In this document: in pieces, positions 8,099 to 16,833 of the stretch | Position numbering within the stretch: the first letter of the stretch is position 1 | Layout: each line of letters starts with the position of its first letter | NCBI RefSeq assembly: GCF_900188345.1 | Contig: NZ_FZOD01000021.1 | Span: 85,571 to 149,570, forward strand | Origin: Streptosporangium subroseum | Lineage (GTDB): Bacteria; Actinomycetota; Actinomycetes; Streptosporangiales; Streptosporangiaceae | Reading direction: 5' to 3' | DNA length: 64,000 nucleotides | Notes under the pieces: model-generated | Told to the model about the DNA's origin: nothing | What the model saw: only the letters and a program-made list of their open reading frames with translations | Databases searched by the model: none | Program-made: the position numbers and the translations under genes

Positions 8099-9394
8099 GT
8101 GAAGATTTCTGCAAGAGCCCGGATCGCGGCGGGCGTGCTGGGTCTGGCCGTGGCGCTGACGCTGGGAGCCGCTCTGATCCCCGGCGAGCGGCAGCCGCCG
8201 GAGGCGATCGCGGCCGCCTCCGGCCGGCTCGCCGAGACGCCGGTCTCGGCCGCCTCGCTCACCACCGCGATCGAGGCGCTGACCAACCGGCTCCGGCGGC
8301 TGCCCAAGGACCACCAGGCCTGGTCCCAGCTCGGCTCGGCGTACGTCCAGCAGGCCCGCCTCACCGCCGACCCGTCCTTCTACCCCCGTGCCGAGCGGGC
8401 GCTGGCCAGGGCCATCGCACTGAGCCCCGGTGACTTCGCCGCGCTGACCGGCCAGGCCGCACTCGCCGCCGGCCGTCACGACTTCGCCGAGGCCGTACGG
8501 CTGGCCGGGCTGTCGGTGGCCGCGAACCCCTACGGCCAGGGCGCCCAGGCGGTGCTGGCCGACGCCTACACCCAGCTCGGCCGGTACGGCGAGGCCACGC
8601 GGGCGATCGACAGGATGATGGAGCTGCGCCCCGGGGTCGCGGCCTTTACCAGGGCCTCCTACGACGCCGAGCTGCGGGGCGACCGCACCACGGCCCGCCG
8701 CATGCTGGAGCACGCCCTCGCCGACGCCTTCTCTCCCGCCGACGTCGCCTACTGCCGTCACTATCTCGGCGAGCTCGCCCTGCACTCCGGTGACCTGCGC
8801 GAGGCCGGCGAGCAGTATCGCCTCGCGCTGAAGGCGGCCCCCGACTTCACTCCGGCCCTCGCCGGGGTCGCCAGGGCCGCCGCGCTCGACGGCCGGACGG
8901 CCGAGGCGATCGAGCTCTACGCCACCGTGGTCGGGCGGCTGCCCCTGGCCCAGTACGTGGTCGAGTACGCCGAGGTGCTGTCGAAGGCGGGCAAGGATCC
9001 CTCCGAGCAGTGGACGTTGCTGCGCGCGCAGCGGGACCTGATGACGGAGGCCGGGGTCAGGGACGACCTGACCTGGGCCGAGTTCGAAGCCGACCACGGC
9101 TCGCCGTCGCGAGCCGTCACCCACGCCAGGGCCGAGTACGCGCGCAACCCCAACGTGGTCGCCGCCGACGTCCTGGCCTGGGCCCTGCACCGCGACGGCC
9201 GGGACCGCGAGGCCCTGCCGTACGCGAAGAAGGCCACCGCCACCGGCTGGCACAACGCCCTCCTTCACCGTCATCGCGCGGAGATAGAACGCTCCCTGGG
9301 CCTGGCCGCGGACGCCAGACGTTCCCTGGCCCGCGCCCGCGCCGCCAATCCCGCCTTCTCCGCAGCCCTCCCCGCTCTCGCGAGGTTCTCATGA
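8099..9394 (+). CDS. Membrane-anchored or exported TPR-repeat protein
   Basis: The protein has 431 residues with a GTG start. A single hydrophobic segment at about 9-28 (AAGVLGLAVALTLGAALIP) is a signal or anchor. The remainder is alpha-helical with TPR-like repeats, for example SQLGSAYVQQARL, AVLADAYTQLGRYGEATRAI and YLGELALHSGDLREAGEQYR. It probably acts as an extracytoplasmic scaffold for its neighbours. Its stop overlaps the NicO start as ATGA, so the two are translationally coupled, and it follows the DUF4331 gene by 59 bp. Confidence 0.85.
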   Translation: MKISARARIAAGVLGLAVALTLGAALIPGERQPPEAIAAASGRLAETPVSAASLTTAIEALTNRLRRLPKDHQAWSQLGSAYVQQARLTADPSFYPRAERALARAIALSPGDFAALTGQAALAAGRHDFAEAVRLAGLSVAANPYGQGAQAVLADAYTQLGRYGEATRAIDRMMELRPGVAAFTRASYDAELRGDRTTARRMLEHALADAFSPADVAYCRHYLGELALHSGDLREAGEQYRLALKAAPDFTPALAGVARAAALDGRTAEAIELYATVVGRLPLAQYVVEYAEVLSKAGKDPSEQWTLLRAQRDLMTEAGVRDDLTWAEFEADHGSPSRAVTHARAEYARNPNVVAADVLAWALHRDGRDREALPYAKKATATGWHNALLHRHRAEIERSLGLAADARRSLARARAANPAFSAALPALARFS

Positions 9395-11295
9395 CGCTCA
9401 GAAGCGCCCTCCGGACGGTGGTCGTCTCGGCCCTCGGCGGCCTGATGGTCACGCTGTGCGCGGCCGGCCCCCAACCGGCCGCCGCCGCCGTCGCCCAGGT
9501 CATGCATCCGCTGGGAAACTTCACCGTCAACCACTACAACGGTCTGCGGATCACTCCGGAGCGGGTGGAGAACCTGGCGATCGTGGACAGCGCCGAGCTG
9601 CCCACCCTCCAGGCCCGGTCCGCGGTGGACACCGACCGCTCGGGCACGGTCTCGGCCGCCGAACGGTCGTCGTACGGCACCGCCCGCTGCTCCGCCCTCG
9701 CCGCCGCGCAGCGGTTGACGGTGAACGGGGCCGCGGTGGCGTGGCGCGTCACCGAGACCGGGTTCGTCTACGAAGGCGGCCAGGGAGGACTGGAGACCAG
9801 CCGTCTGACCTGCCACCTGTCCGCCGCCGCGAAACCCCTGGAAGCACCCACCGCTTCGGGCGCCTCCGGTTCAGGGATGTCAACCTCGAGCGCCTCCAGT
9901 CCTGGGACTTCCGGCTCAAGCACCTCCGGTTCCACAGCCTCCGGTTCCACAGCCTCCGGTTCCACAGCCTCCGGTTTCGGAACCTTCGGTTTCGGAACCT
10001 CCACGGTGAGTGCCTCGGCGACGTCCGGAACGTCCGGAGACGGAACGGTCGAGTTCAGTGACGGCTTCCTCGCCGACCGGCTGGGCTGGCGGGAGATCAC
10101 CGCGGTGTCCTCCGGCGGCGTACGGCTGGCGCGGTCGTCCGTGCCCGGCACGAGTGTGAGCCGGGAGCTGCGGAGCTACCCGATCGATCTGCCGGCCGGC
10201 CCGCTCGACCAGCGCGCGGCGGAGTTGAGCGTGGTCCCGGGAGCCGCCTCGGTGGCGATCGCCGCCCTGCCGCTGGTGGGAGACGGGCCCATCGGAGAGG
10301 CGCTGGCCGCACTGGACCGCGTGTTCACCGGGCTGGTCGGCATGGAGTCCCTGACCGTGCCGCTGGGCCTGCTCGCCGTACTGCTGGCCACCGTTCTCGG
10401 TGCGGGTCACGCCCTCATCCCCGGCCACGGAAAGACCGTCATGGCCGCCTATCTGGCCGGCAGGAGAGGCCGCCCCCGTGACGCGCTGATCGTCGGCGCC
10501 ACGGTGACCGTCACCCACACGCTGGGCGTTCTCATGGTCGGTCTCCTGCTGAGCGTGTTCTCGGTGCTCACCGGGGAGGGGGTGCTCGCCTGGCTCGGCC
10601 TGGCCAGCGGCCTCCTGATCGTTGTCGTCGGCACCCGCCTCCTGGGATCCGCCTGGCACACCTATCGCACCGGCGAATCGCCCGGTCACGGTCACGGCCA
10701 CTTCGGCCACGGCCACGGCCACGGACACGAGAACGGGAATGCCCACGAGGACGGGAATGACGACGGCAACGCACACGCACACGGGCACGCACACGCACAC
10801 GGGCACGAGCACGCACACGGGCACGAGCGTGGGGACGGACACGGACATGGACACGAGTACGAGCGTGGGGACGGTGGCGGGCACGTCGGCCACGCACATC
10901 TCGCGGGGGAGAGCCACCAGGTAGCGCTGATGGAACGGAAGCACCCCGAACTCCGTGAGGGCGGTGCGCGCTCGCGGCGCGGGCTGGTGGGGCTGGGGGT
11001 GGCCGGAGGGCTGGTTCCCAGTCCCTCCGCGCTCATCGTCCTGCTCGGGGCGATCGCGCTCGGCCGCACGTGGTTCGGGATCGCGCTGGTCCTGGCCTAC
11101 GGCATCGGGATGGCGGGCACGCTCACCGCCACCGGCCTGCTCCTGGTCAAACTCACCGGCCGGCTCGACCGTCTGGCGACCGCGGGAGGCGGCGTGGTGG
11201 CCCGCCTCTCGGCCCTCACCCCGATCGGCACCGCCGCCGTCGTCGTCCTGCTCGGTCTGGGCCTCACCGTGCGAAGCCTCACCGGCGCCATCTGA
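9391..11295 (+). CDS. NicO/RcnA-type nickel-cobalt transporter with extended extracytoplasmic region and His-rich loop
   Basis: The 634-residue protein starts with a signal peptide (residues 1-33). A 120-residue extracytoplasmic domain (VMHPLGNFTVNHYNGLRITP) follows, then a Ser/Gly/Thr linker (about 155-213). The membrane part holds the NicO signature LGAGHALIPGHGKTVMAAYL near residue 345. A His/Gly/Asp/Asn-rich cytoplasmic loop at about 431-505 has dozens of His residues in HGH or HAH patterns and is a likely metal buffer. The last segment (LVGLGVAGGLVPSPSALIVL) completes the transport core. It probably exports or moves Ni/Co or a similar divalent metal. The usual RcnA is about 270 residues, so the N-terminal domain and loop are large additions. 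ATG 9391 overlaps the TPR stop. Confidence 0.85.
   Translation: MTLRSALRTVVVSALGGLMVTLCAAGPQPAAAAVAQVMHPLGNFTVNHYNGLRITPERVENLAIVDSAELPTLQARSAVDTDRSGTVSAAERSSYGTARCSALAAAQRLTVNGAAVAWRVTETGFVYEGGQGGLETSRLTCHLSAAAKPLEAPTASGASGSGMSTSSASSPGTSGSSTSGSTASGSTASGSTASGFGTFGFGTSTVSASATSGTSGDGTVEFSDGFLADRLGWREITAVSSGGVRLARSSVPGTSVSRELRSYPIDLPAGPLDQRAAELSVVPGAASVAIAALPLVGDGPIGEALAALDRVFTGLVGMESLTVPLGLLAVLLATVLGAGHALIPGHGKTVMAAYLAGRRGRPRDALIVGATVTVTHTLGVLMVGLLLSVFSVLTGEGVLAWLGLASGLLIVVVGTRLLGSAWHTYRTGESPGHGHGHFGHGHGHGHENGNAHEDGNDDGNAHAHGHAHAHGHEHAHGHERGDGHGHGHEYERGDGGGHVGHAHLAGESHQVALMERKHPELREGGARSRRGLVGLGVAGGLVPSPSALIVLLGAIALGRTWFGIALVLAYGIGMAGTLTATGLLLVKLTGRLDRLATAGGGVVARLSALTPIGTAAVVVLLGLGLTVRSLTGAI
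9926..9970 (+). repeat. Three tandem 15-bp units (CCGGTTCCACAGCCT)
   Basis: Three perfect 15-bp copies encode GSTAS repeats in the linker of the NicO-type transporter. Flanking sequence contains degenerate copies (GTSGSSTS before, GFGTFGFGTS after). The perfect identity suggests recent slippage expansion of a flexible linker that tolerates length change. Confidence 0.9.
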
Positions 11296-11389
11296 GAAAC
11301 GCCCTGCTGAATGCCGGTATCCCACCGGAATTCCGCACACGGTCGATCAGCTGCCGGATCCGTCACCCGGTACCCCAGGACTCAGCCAG

Positions 11390-11412
11390 GCTCCATCGAA
11401 CTCCGATGGAGC
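11390..11412 (+). terminator. Hairpin GCTCCATCG-N5-CGATGGAGC
   Basis: A perfect 9-bp stem with a 5-nt loop lies 95 bp after the transporter stop. There is no U-tract, as is usual for high-GC actinobacterial terminators. It probably ends the DUF4331-TPR-NicO transcript. The stretch 11296-11511 holds no gene. Confidence 0.5.
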
Positions 11413-11465
11413 GCCGCCCCTCGATTGGACCGAAGCGCCGGTGACCCAGGAGCCGTCCGGGCCGT

Positions 11466-11504
11466 GACCCATCCGACCGTGAGCCAACAATTGTCGGATG
11501 GGTC
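11466..11504. promoter_or_regulatory. Perfect 12-bp inverted repeat GACCCATCCGAC-N15-GTCGGATGGGTC
   Basis: The two 12-bp arms end only 7 bp before an in-frame ATG (11512) and 16 bp before the preferred VOC start (11521). The arms and spacing fit either an operator for a dimeric regulator or an mRNA hairpin next to the ribosome-binding region. No regulator gene is adjacent. Confidence 0.5.
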
Positions 11505-11520
11505 CGGCAGGATGGCTGCC

Positions 11521-11970
11521 ATGGTTTCTTATCAGCTGGTCATTGACTGTGCGGCACCCGAGCGGATGGCCCGGTTCTGGGCGGGCGCGCTGCGATACAC
11601 GGTGGAGCCGCCGCCGGATGGATTCGACACGTGGTGGGATTACTGGCGCAGTCTCGGAGTGCCGGAGGAGGAGCTGGGCAAGGGGGACGGCAGTGACAGC
11701 ATCGTCGATCCCGAGGGGTACGGGCCGAGGATCTGGTTTCAGCAGGTGCCTGAGGGCAAGGTGGTCAAGAACCGGTTCCACCTGGATGTGAAGGTGGGCG
11801 GCAAGCGGGAGGACGTACCGTTGGAGACCCGGAAAGCGCGGGTGGATGCCGAGGCGGAGCGACTTGTCCAGGTGGGGGCGTCCATTGTGCGGGTGCTGTC
11901 GCAGCCCGGGGTTGATCACTATGCGGTGGCGATGGTGGATCCCGAGGGGAACGAGTTCGACGTGGTCTAG
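11521..11970 (+). CDS. Glyoxalase-like (VOC superfamily) protein
   Basis: The 149-residue protein starts MVSYQLVIDCAAPERMARFW, the standard opening of the Glyoxalase_6 type VOC family. It ends VAMVDPEGNEFDVV, the usual metal-side strand. The fold is two beta-alpha-beta-beta-beta modules. The substrate is unknown. An upstream in-frame ATG at 11512 is possible; 11521 matches the family better. Confidence 0.85.
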   Translation: MVSYQLVIDCAAPERMARFWAGALRYTVEPPPDGFDTWWDYWRSLGVPEEELGKGDGSDSIVDPEGYGPRIWFQQVPEGKVVKNRFHLDVKVGGKREDVPLETRKARVDAEAERLVQVGASIVRVLSQPGVDHYAVAMVDPEGNEFDVV

Positions 11971-12071
11971 CGCCGTTTTCCGCACGTCATCATGGCTGTC
12001 CCGCTGTTCCTCAACCCCGAACTCCTTCATGAGAGCGAGTTCGTCGCCCGTTCCGACGAACGATCGAGCGG

Positions 12072-12872
12072 TTAACGCTTGTAGCGCCGACGTGCGATAT
12101 GGACGGTGATGTCGGCGGCAAGCTCGACCGTCTCAGGTAGAACCTGCATGATCCGGCTGAACACCTGCTCTTGCTCCAAGGTCGGCAGTACGAGATAGGC
12201 CGAGATGGTCGAGAGATGGCCAATGTAGTCGCGGGCACTCAGGGTCAAGCGCCGCTCGATCACGGACTGCTGGACATCGGCGAACCACTGCGACCGCCGG
12301 AGTTCCGTACCCGGCCACTGCATGTCGTTATCCAGAGGCGTCCCATCGGGAGACGGAACCTCGTCGCTCGCCAAGAACGGCGACCGTGCCACACGAACGG
12401 CTTCCTTTACAGCCGGGTCGGCCAGCTGGACAGGGCCGCCGAACGAGGCGAACACACCACCCGGCTCCAGTAGCGCGGCCATGCGTGACCACCGATCCTG
12501 CGGGTTGGTCCAATGCAAAGCTGCTGCCGCATAAACCAGCCCGTACCTCTGGCCCGGTCGCAAGTCCTCGAACGCGGCTTGCACGGTCCTGACGTTTGCC
12601 GGCACGTGCTTGCGCAGCTCGGCGAGCATGGCCCCATCGGGCTCGGTCGCGGTGACCGTGACCCCTCTTTGAGCGAACAGGCGGGTTGCTTTGCCTGTCC
12701 CAGCGCCAATTTCGAGGGCAGTCCGAACCGGCTGTGCCGCGTACGCCATCACCATGTCGAAAAGCTTCACGGGATACCCCGGCCGAAACCGTTCGTACGC
12801 TTCCGCCATCACTCCGAAGCTCAATGCGCGACCAGACATGCCAAGCATCTTGACATAGCGGTGAGAGCTCAC
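12072..12872 (-). CDS. Class I SAM-dependent methyltransferase
   Basis: The protein has up to 266 residues from the GTG at 12872; internal ATGs at 12848 and 12839 are equally plausible. SAM motif I is ALEIGAGTGKATRLF (residues about 52-66), followed by VTATEPDGAMLAELR (acidic ribose-binding position) and AAALHWTNPQDRW. It resembles small-molecule methyltransferases of the Methyltransf_11/25 type. The acceptor is unknown. It lies 48 bp downstream of the multicopper oxidase on the same strand but has no obvious link to it. Confidence 0.85.
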   Translation of the reverse strand: MSSHRYVKMLGMSGRALSFGVMAEAYERFRPGYPVKLFDMVMAYAAQPVRTALEIGAGTGKATRLFAQRGVTVTATEPDGAMLAELRKHVPANVRTVQAAFEDLRPGQRYGLVYAAAALHWTNPQDRWSRMAALLEPGGVFASFGGPVQLADPAVKEAVRVARSPFLASDEVPSPDGTPLDNDMQWPGTELRRSQWFADVQQSVIERRLTLSARDYIGHLSTISAYLVLPTLEQEQVFSRIMQVLPETVELAADITVHIARRRYKR

Positions 12873-12920
12873 CGAGGTCCCGCTGGCCGGGGGTGTCCCA
12901 CGTTCGCGGCGGCGCAGGGG

Positions 12921-14393
12921 TCACACGACTTCGAAGGTGGCCATCATGGCCATGTCCTCGTGTTCGAGGTTGTGGCAGTGCATGACGTAACGGCCGCGAT
13001 AACCGGTGAACCGCGTGATGATCTCGACGGTCTGCGCGTCCCGCAACTCGACCGTGTCCTTCCACTCCGGCTGCCCGGCCGGGCGTTCGCCGTTGACCGA
13101 CAGCACCTGGAAGTGGGCCAGGTGCAGGTGAACGGGATGGGCGACGTCGCTGGTGAGGCGCCAGATCTCGGTGTCGCCCAGCCGCGGCCTGGCATCCATC
13201 CGTTTCGGGTCGAACGGCCTGCCGTTGATCAGCCATCTCGTGCCGCCGTGCATGCTCCCACTGGTGAACTCGAAGTCCCGCGTCGTCTTCGCCCTCGCCG
13301 GGTCCAGCCGCTCGACCCGCGACAGCACCTTCGGGATCATCGAGTCGTCGCGCGCGTCGCGGTCGACGGCGAATCGCATCACCCTGCCCTGCGGCCCGTC
13401 CCCGGCGAGATTGCGCAGCTCGACGTGGTCGCCGATCCGGTAGGCCGAGAAGTCGACGACCACGTCCGCTCGTTCGCCCGGCGCGAGCCGTACCTGCCGC
13501 AGCCCGCGCGGCGCGGCGAGCAGGCCGCCGTCGGCGCCGATCTGCACGAGCACCCCGTCAGGGGAGAGCGAGAGCTCGTACGGCCGGGCGTTGGAGCCGT
13601 TGAGCAGCCGAAAGCGGTAGCGTGCCCGTTCGACGCGCAGCTGTGGCCAGGGCGCGCCGTTGACCAGGATGACATCACCCAGGACCCCGCCCATGAAAGC
13701 CTCACGGGCGCCGGGCCGGTCGAGGTGTCCGGGGTAGGGCATGGAGCCGTCCTCGGCGAACGACCGGTCGCAGATCATCAGCGGGATGTCCCGCTCGCCC
13801 GAGGGCAGCGGGAGCGCCTCCTCTTCGGCGTCCCGTACCAGAAAGAAACCGGCCAGGCCGCGCCAGACCTGCGGCCCGGTGTAGTCCATGCGGTGGTCAT
13901 GATACCAGAGCGTGGCCGCCCGCTGGTCGAGCGGGAACGCGTAGTCGCGCTGGGTGTCCGGCCGTACCAGGTCGGTGGGATAGCCGTCGGACTCCGGCGG
14001 AGTACGGCCGCCGTGCAGATGCGTCACCGTCGGCACGTCGAGGCCGTTGGAGACGCGCACGACGGTCCGGCGGCCGCTGCGCGCCTCGATCGTCGGACCG
14101 GGAAACCGTCCGTCGTACCCCCAGATCCGGGTGCGCAAGCCCGGCAGGATCTCCAGGTCGGCGGCGCGCTGGGCCAGGTCGTAGTAGTCGGTGTGGCCGT
14201 CGGTCCGTGACGGCCGAGCCACCACCGGCATCGGCAGTGACGCGGTGAACGGCGTGGGCAGCGGCGCGGTGCCGGCCAGCAGCCGAGCCTGCGGGGTCCC
14301 GCCGAGCAGCGAGCAACCGGAGGCGCCGGACGCAGCGACCGCCGCGGCCCCCAGCCCGAGCAGACGCAGCGCCCGCCGCCGGGTCAGCGTCAT
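12921..14393 (-). CDS. Multicopper oxidase lipoprotein (CotA/CueO-like)
   Basis: The 490-residue protein begins with a twin-arginine-like signal (TRRRALRLLGLGAAAVAASG) and a lipobox ending SGC at about 25-27, so it is probably a Tat-exported lipoprotein. All four copper motifs are present: HLHGG (about 124), WYHDHRMD (about 164), HPVHLHLAHFQVL (about 419) and HCHNLEHEDMAMM (about 470-482). The last contains the HCH bridge and the Met axial ligand of the type-1 site. The likely role is oxidation of cuprous ions or phenolics outside the cytoplasmic membrane. ATG 14393 overlaps the stop of the membrane-protein gene upstream (ATGA), so a much longer open frame to 14591 is rejected. Confidence 0.92.
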   Translation of the reverse strand: MTLTRRRALRLLGLGAAAVAASGASGCSLLGGTPQARLLAGTAPLPTPFTASLPMPVVARPSRTDGHTDYYDLAQRAADLEILPGLRTRIWGYDGRFPGPTIEARSGRRTVVRVSNGLDVPTVTHLHGGRTPPESDGYPTDLVRPDTQRDYAFPLDQRAATLWYHDHRMDYTGPQVWRGLAGFFLVRDAEEEALPLPSGERDIPLMICDRSFAEDGSMPYPGHLDRPGAREAFMGGVLGDVILVNGAPWPQLRVERARYRFRLLNGSNARPYELSLSPDGVLVQIGADGGLLAAPRGLRQVRLAPGERADVVVDFSAYRIGDHVELRNLAGDGPQGRVMRFAVDRDARDDSMIPKVLSRVERLDPARAKTTRDFEFTSGSMHGGTRWLINGRPFDPKRMDARPRLGDTEIWRLTSDVAHPVHLHLAHFQVLSVNGERPAGQPEWKDTVELRDAQTVEIITRFTGYRGRYVMHCHNLEHEDMAMMATFEVV

Positions 14394-14776
14394 GCCGCGA
14401 CAGCCGCTACGGGGCGAGGGCTCGACCAGATCTGGACGAGTTGCATGACGCTCGCGCCGAACATCAGCACGCCGATCGGCACGTGGAGCGCCTTCATGTG
14501 GGCCATGCCGAGCACCATCTGCACCAGCGTGAAGACCAGCAGCATCGCCGCGGGAAGGATGGCGCGCGCCGAACCGCCGCCGGGGCGCCACACCAGGATC
14601 GCGGCACCGAGGTGCAGCAGGCTCGTGACGGCCACGGCGAGTGCCGAGGCGCCGTGCAGCATCCGGCCGTCAGGCGTGGACAGCAGCAGGCCGGCGGTGA
14701 TCGCCTGGATGAGAAGCGCCGCCGTCTGCAGGGCGATCGTGACGCGTAACGCCGGGAAGAAACGCGGAGTCGTCAT
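14390..14776 (-). CDS. Small four-helix integral membrane protein
   Basis: The 128-residue protein is almost all membrane. Predicted helices are at about 9-30, 38-63, 72-92 and 97-117 (LPAAMLLVFTLVQMVLGMAH is the third). Several His and Met residues lie in or near the helices (LHGASAL, LHLGAA, MAHMKALHV), which would suit a haem- or copper-related role. It is not assigned to a family. It is translationally coupled to the multicopper oxidase, so a supporting role in copper delivery or electron transfer is a reasonable inference. Confidence 0.75.
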   Translation of the reverse strand: MTTPRFFPALRVTIALQTAALLIQAITAGLLLSTPDGRMLHGASALAVAVTSLLHLGAAILVWRPGGGSARAILPAAMLLVFTLVQMVLGMAHMKALHVPIGVLMFGASVMQLVQIWSSPRPVAAVAA

Positions 14777-15314
14777 CTCGGTTGTCCTCTCGTGAACGGG
14801 CTCAGGCTGAGATCGTCGCCGGTTGGGCCGCCCACGGTCGTCGTACGGGAGGAGACTCCTTCGCTACACCGCAGGGCGCAGGCCCGGCGCGCCCACCACC
14901 ACCCCGGGAGTAGTACGTTCTCCGCTGACCGGGGTCGCGCGCGGCTCGCCGTCGCCTTCGCCCGCCGATCCGTGAACCCCTGTGTTAGCGGACCGTTGCG
15001 AGATCCGCCGTTGTTCCCGGACTGGCCAGGGCGAATGATTGATCACGTCGCCGGCGTCCGGCACGAGTCCTGGGCGAGCGGCTGACGCGGCTCACCGACC
15101 CCAACGACGTCGTCCAGCGCTGCCTCCCGCGGGCGGCTTATCACGCACCACACCATGTGCGCGTTCACGTGTACGGCGTTCGCCCATTGAGGACGCCGTG
15201 AGCACCCGGAAGGGGGAACCGATGGAAGCGTGCAGCGCACAGAGCCTGCCGTCGCGTCGCTCGCCGTTCCCTGATCCCCACCATCAACCCGATCAACACT
15301 TAAGAGGACACGAC
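14777..15314. other. Intergenic region, 538 bp, no supported gene
   Basis: It must contain the promoter of the leftward membrane-protein/oxidase pair and of the rightward serine hydrolase. The frame of the hydrolase stays open upstream to 15039, and a GTG at 15199 could extend it, but that stretch has no family similarity and no ribosome-binding site as good as the one at 15303-15308. Nothing else is recognisable. Confidence 0.5.
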
Positions 15315-16703
15315 ATGCTGAAGAACGAGAACCGGATCGACATGGACCGCTGGCAGGCGCGGCTGGACCAGTTGCGCGCCACCCACCACGTCCCGGGCGC
15401 GTCCCTGGCCGTCCTGGTGGACGGCCAGATCCACGAGCTGGCCAGCGGGGTGCTGCACCGGGGGACCGGGGTGGCGGTGACGACCGACTCGATCTTCCAG
15501 TCCGGGTCGATCGCCAAGGTCTACACCGCCACGCTGATCATGCAGCTGGTCGACTCCGGCGAACTGGACCTCGACGCGCCGGTGACCGAGGTGCTGCCGG
15601 AGTTCGACACCGCCGACCCGGCGGCGACCAAGCAGATCACCATCCGCCGCCTGCTCTCCCACACCAGCGGGCTGACCTGCGACTTCAACCACGACACCGG
15701 GCGCGGCGACGACTGCCTGGCCAGGTACGTCGAGGCCGCCAAGGGCGTCGCGCTGGACTGCCGGCCCGGTACGGGCACCTCCTACTCCAGCGTCGGGTAC
15801 AACGTGCTGGGCCGCATCGTCGAGGTGGTCACCGGCCAGGTCTGGGACCAGGCGCTGAAGGACCGGCTGCTGGCCCCGCTGGGGCTGGAGCACTCGATGA
15901 CGCTGCCCGAGGAGGCGCTGCGGTTCCGGGTGGCGATGGGGCACCTGGGCGAGCCCGGAGCCGACCCGGCCCCGGCCCCGGCGTGGGACATGATGCCGCG
16001 CTCGGCCGGTCCCTACGGCCGGGTCCTGACCACCGCCGCCGACGTCGTCCGGCTGGCCCGGATGCACCTGGCCGGCGGACTCGCCCCGGATGGCACCCGC
16101 GTGCTGTCGGCCGATTCGGTCGCGGCGATGCAGCGGCGCGAGGTCGACAGCCCCGACAAGTGGACCGTCAGCGCCGACGGCTGGGGGCTGGGCTGGAGCC
16201 TCTACGACTGGGACGGCGTCGCCGGCTACGGCCACGACGGGTCGTCGGTGAGCCAGCACGGCTACCTGCGTGTCGTGCCGCACGCGGATGTGGCCCTCGT
16301 GTTGCTCGCCAACGGCGGTGGGACCCGCGGCCTGTACGACGCGCTGTTCCGGGAACTGCTCGCCGAGCTGGCCGGCGTGACCATGCCCGAGGCCTTCGGT
16401 CCGCCCGCCGAGCCGCCTACCGTGGACGTCACCCCCTACCTGGGCACCTACCGGCGCGAAGGAGTCGAGATCACCATCACCCGGGACGAGGAGGGCACCG
16501 CGCATCTGCGGTACGAGTTCGTCGACGGGATGAAGGACCTGTCCCCACCGCTGGAGGCCGTCATGGTCCCGGTCACCGACACGGTCTTCGCCGCAACCGG
16601 TTCGGCTTTCGGCGTGGACGCCCTGCCCGTGGTGTTCGCAACGCTCGCCGACGGCACCCAGTGCTGCTACGCCGCCATGCGCGCCGCCCCCAAGATCGCC
16701 TAG
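15315..16703 (+). CDS. Serine hydrolase of the beta-lactamase class C / D-aminopeptidase type
   Basis: The 462-residue protein has the SxxK motif in SGSIAKVYTATL (Ser about 63, Lys about 66), the YxN motif in SSVGYNVLGRIV (about 159-163) and the third-motif equivalent GHDG near 305. The last 90 residues (TPYLGTYRREGVEITIT) form a lipocalin-like C-terminal domain seen in penicillin-binding-protein-related esterases. No signal peptide is present, so it is probably cytoplasmic and acts on an amide or ester rather than on cell-wall drugs. AGAGGA lies about 7 nt before the ATG at 15315; an ATG at 15342 is an alternative. Confidence 0.85.
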   Translation: MLKNENRIDMDRWQARLDQLRATHHVPGASLAVLVDGQIHELASGVLHRGTGVAVTTDSIFQSGSIAKVYTATLIMQLVDSGELDLDAPVTEVLPEFDTADPAATKQITIRRLLSHTSGLTCDFNHDTGRGDDCLARYVEAAKGVALDCRPGTGTSYSSVGYNVLGRIVEVVTGQVWDQALKDRLLAPLGLEHSMTLPEEALRFRVAMGHLGEPGADPAPAPAWDMMPRSAGPYGRVLTTAADVVRLARMHLAGGLAPDGTRVLSADSVAAMQRREVDSPDKWTVSADGWGLGWSLYDWDGVAGYGHDGSSVSQHGYLRVVPHADVALVLLANGGGTRGLYDALFRELLAELAGVTMPEAFGPPAEPPTVDVTPYLGTYRREGVEITITRDEEGTAHLRYEFVDGMKDLSPPLEAVMVPVTDTVFAATGSAFGVDALPVVFATLADGTQCCYAAMRAAPKIA

Positions 16704-16833
16704 AGCGACTGGTGGCCACCGTGTGTGAGAGCGCACCGGCCGGGTTTGGGGAGGTATCGGGCATCGGCGTGCAGCTTCTCACCGCCAACGGGACCGTCGT
16801 TGCCACCCTCACCCGGAGGGCGCGCGAGAGTTC

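Noticed and set aside
12921..14591. Longer multicopper oxidase reading frame to 14591
   Set aside because: The extra 66 residues are a shadow of the coupled membrane-protein gene; the signal sequence begins at 14393.
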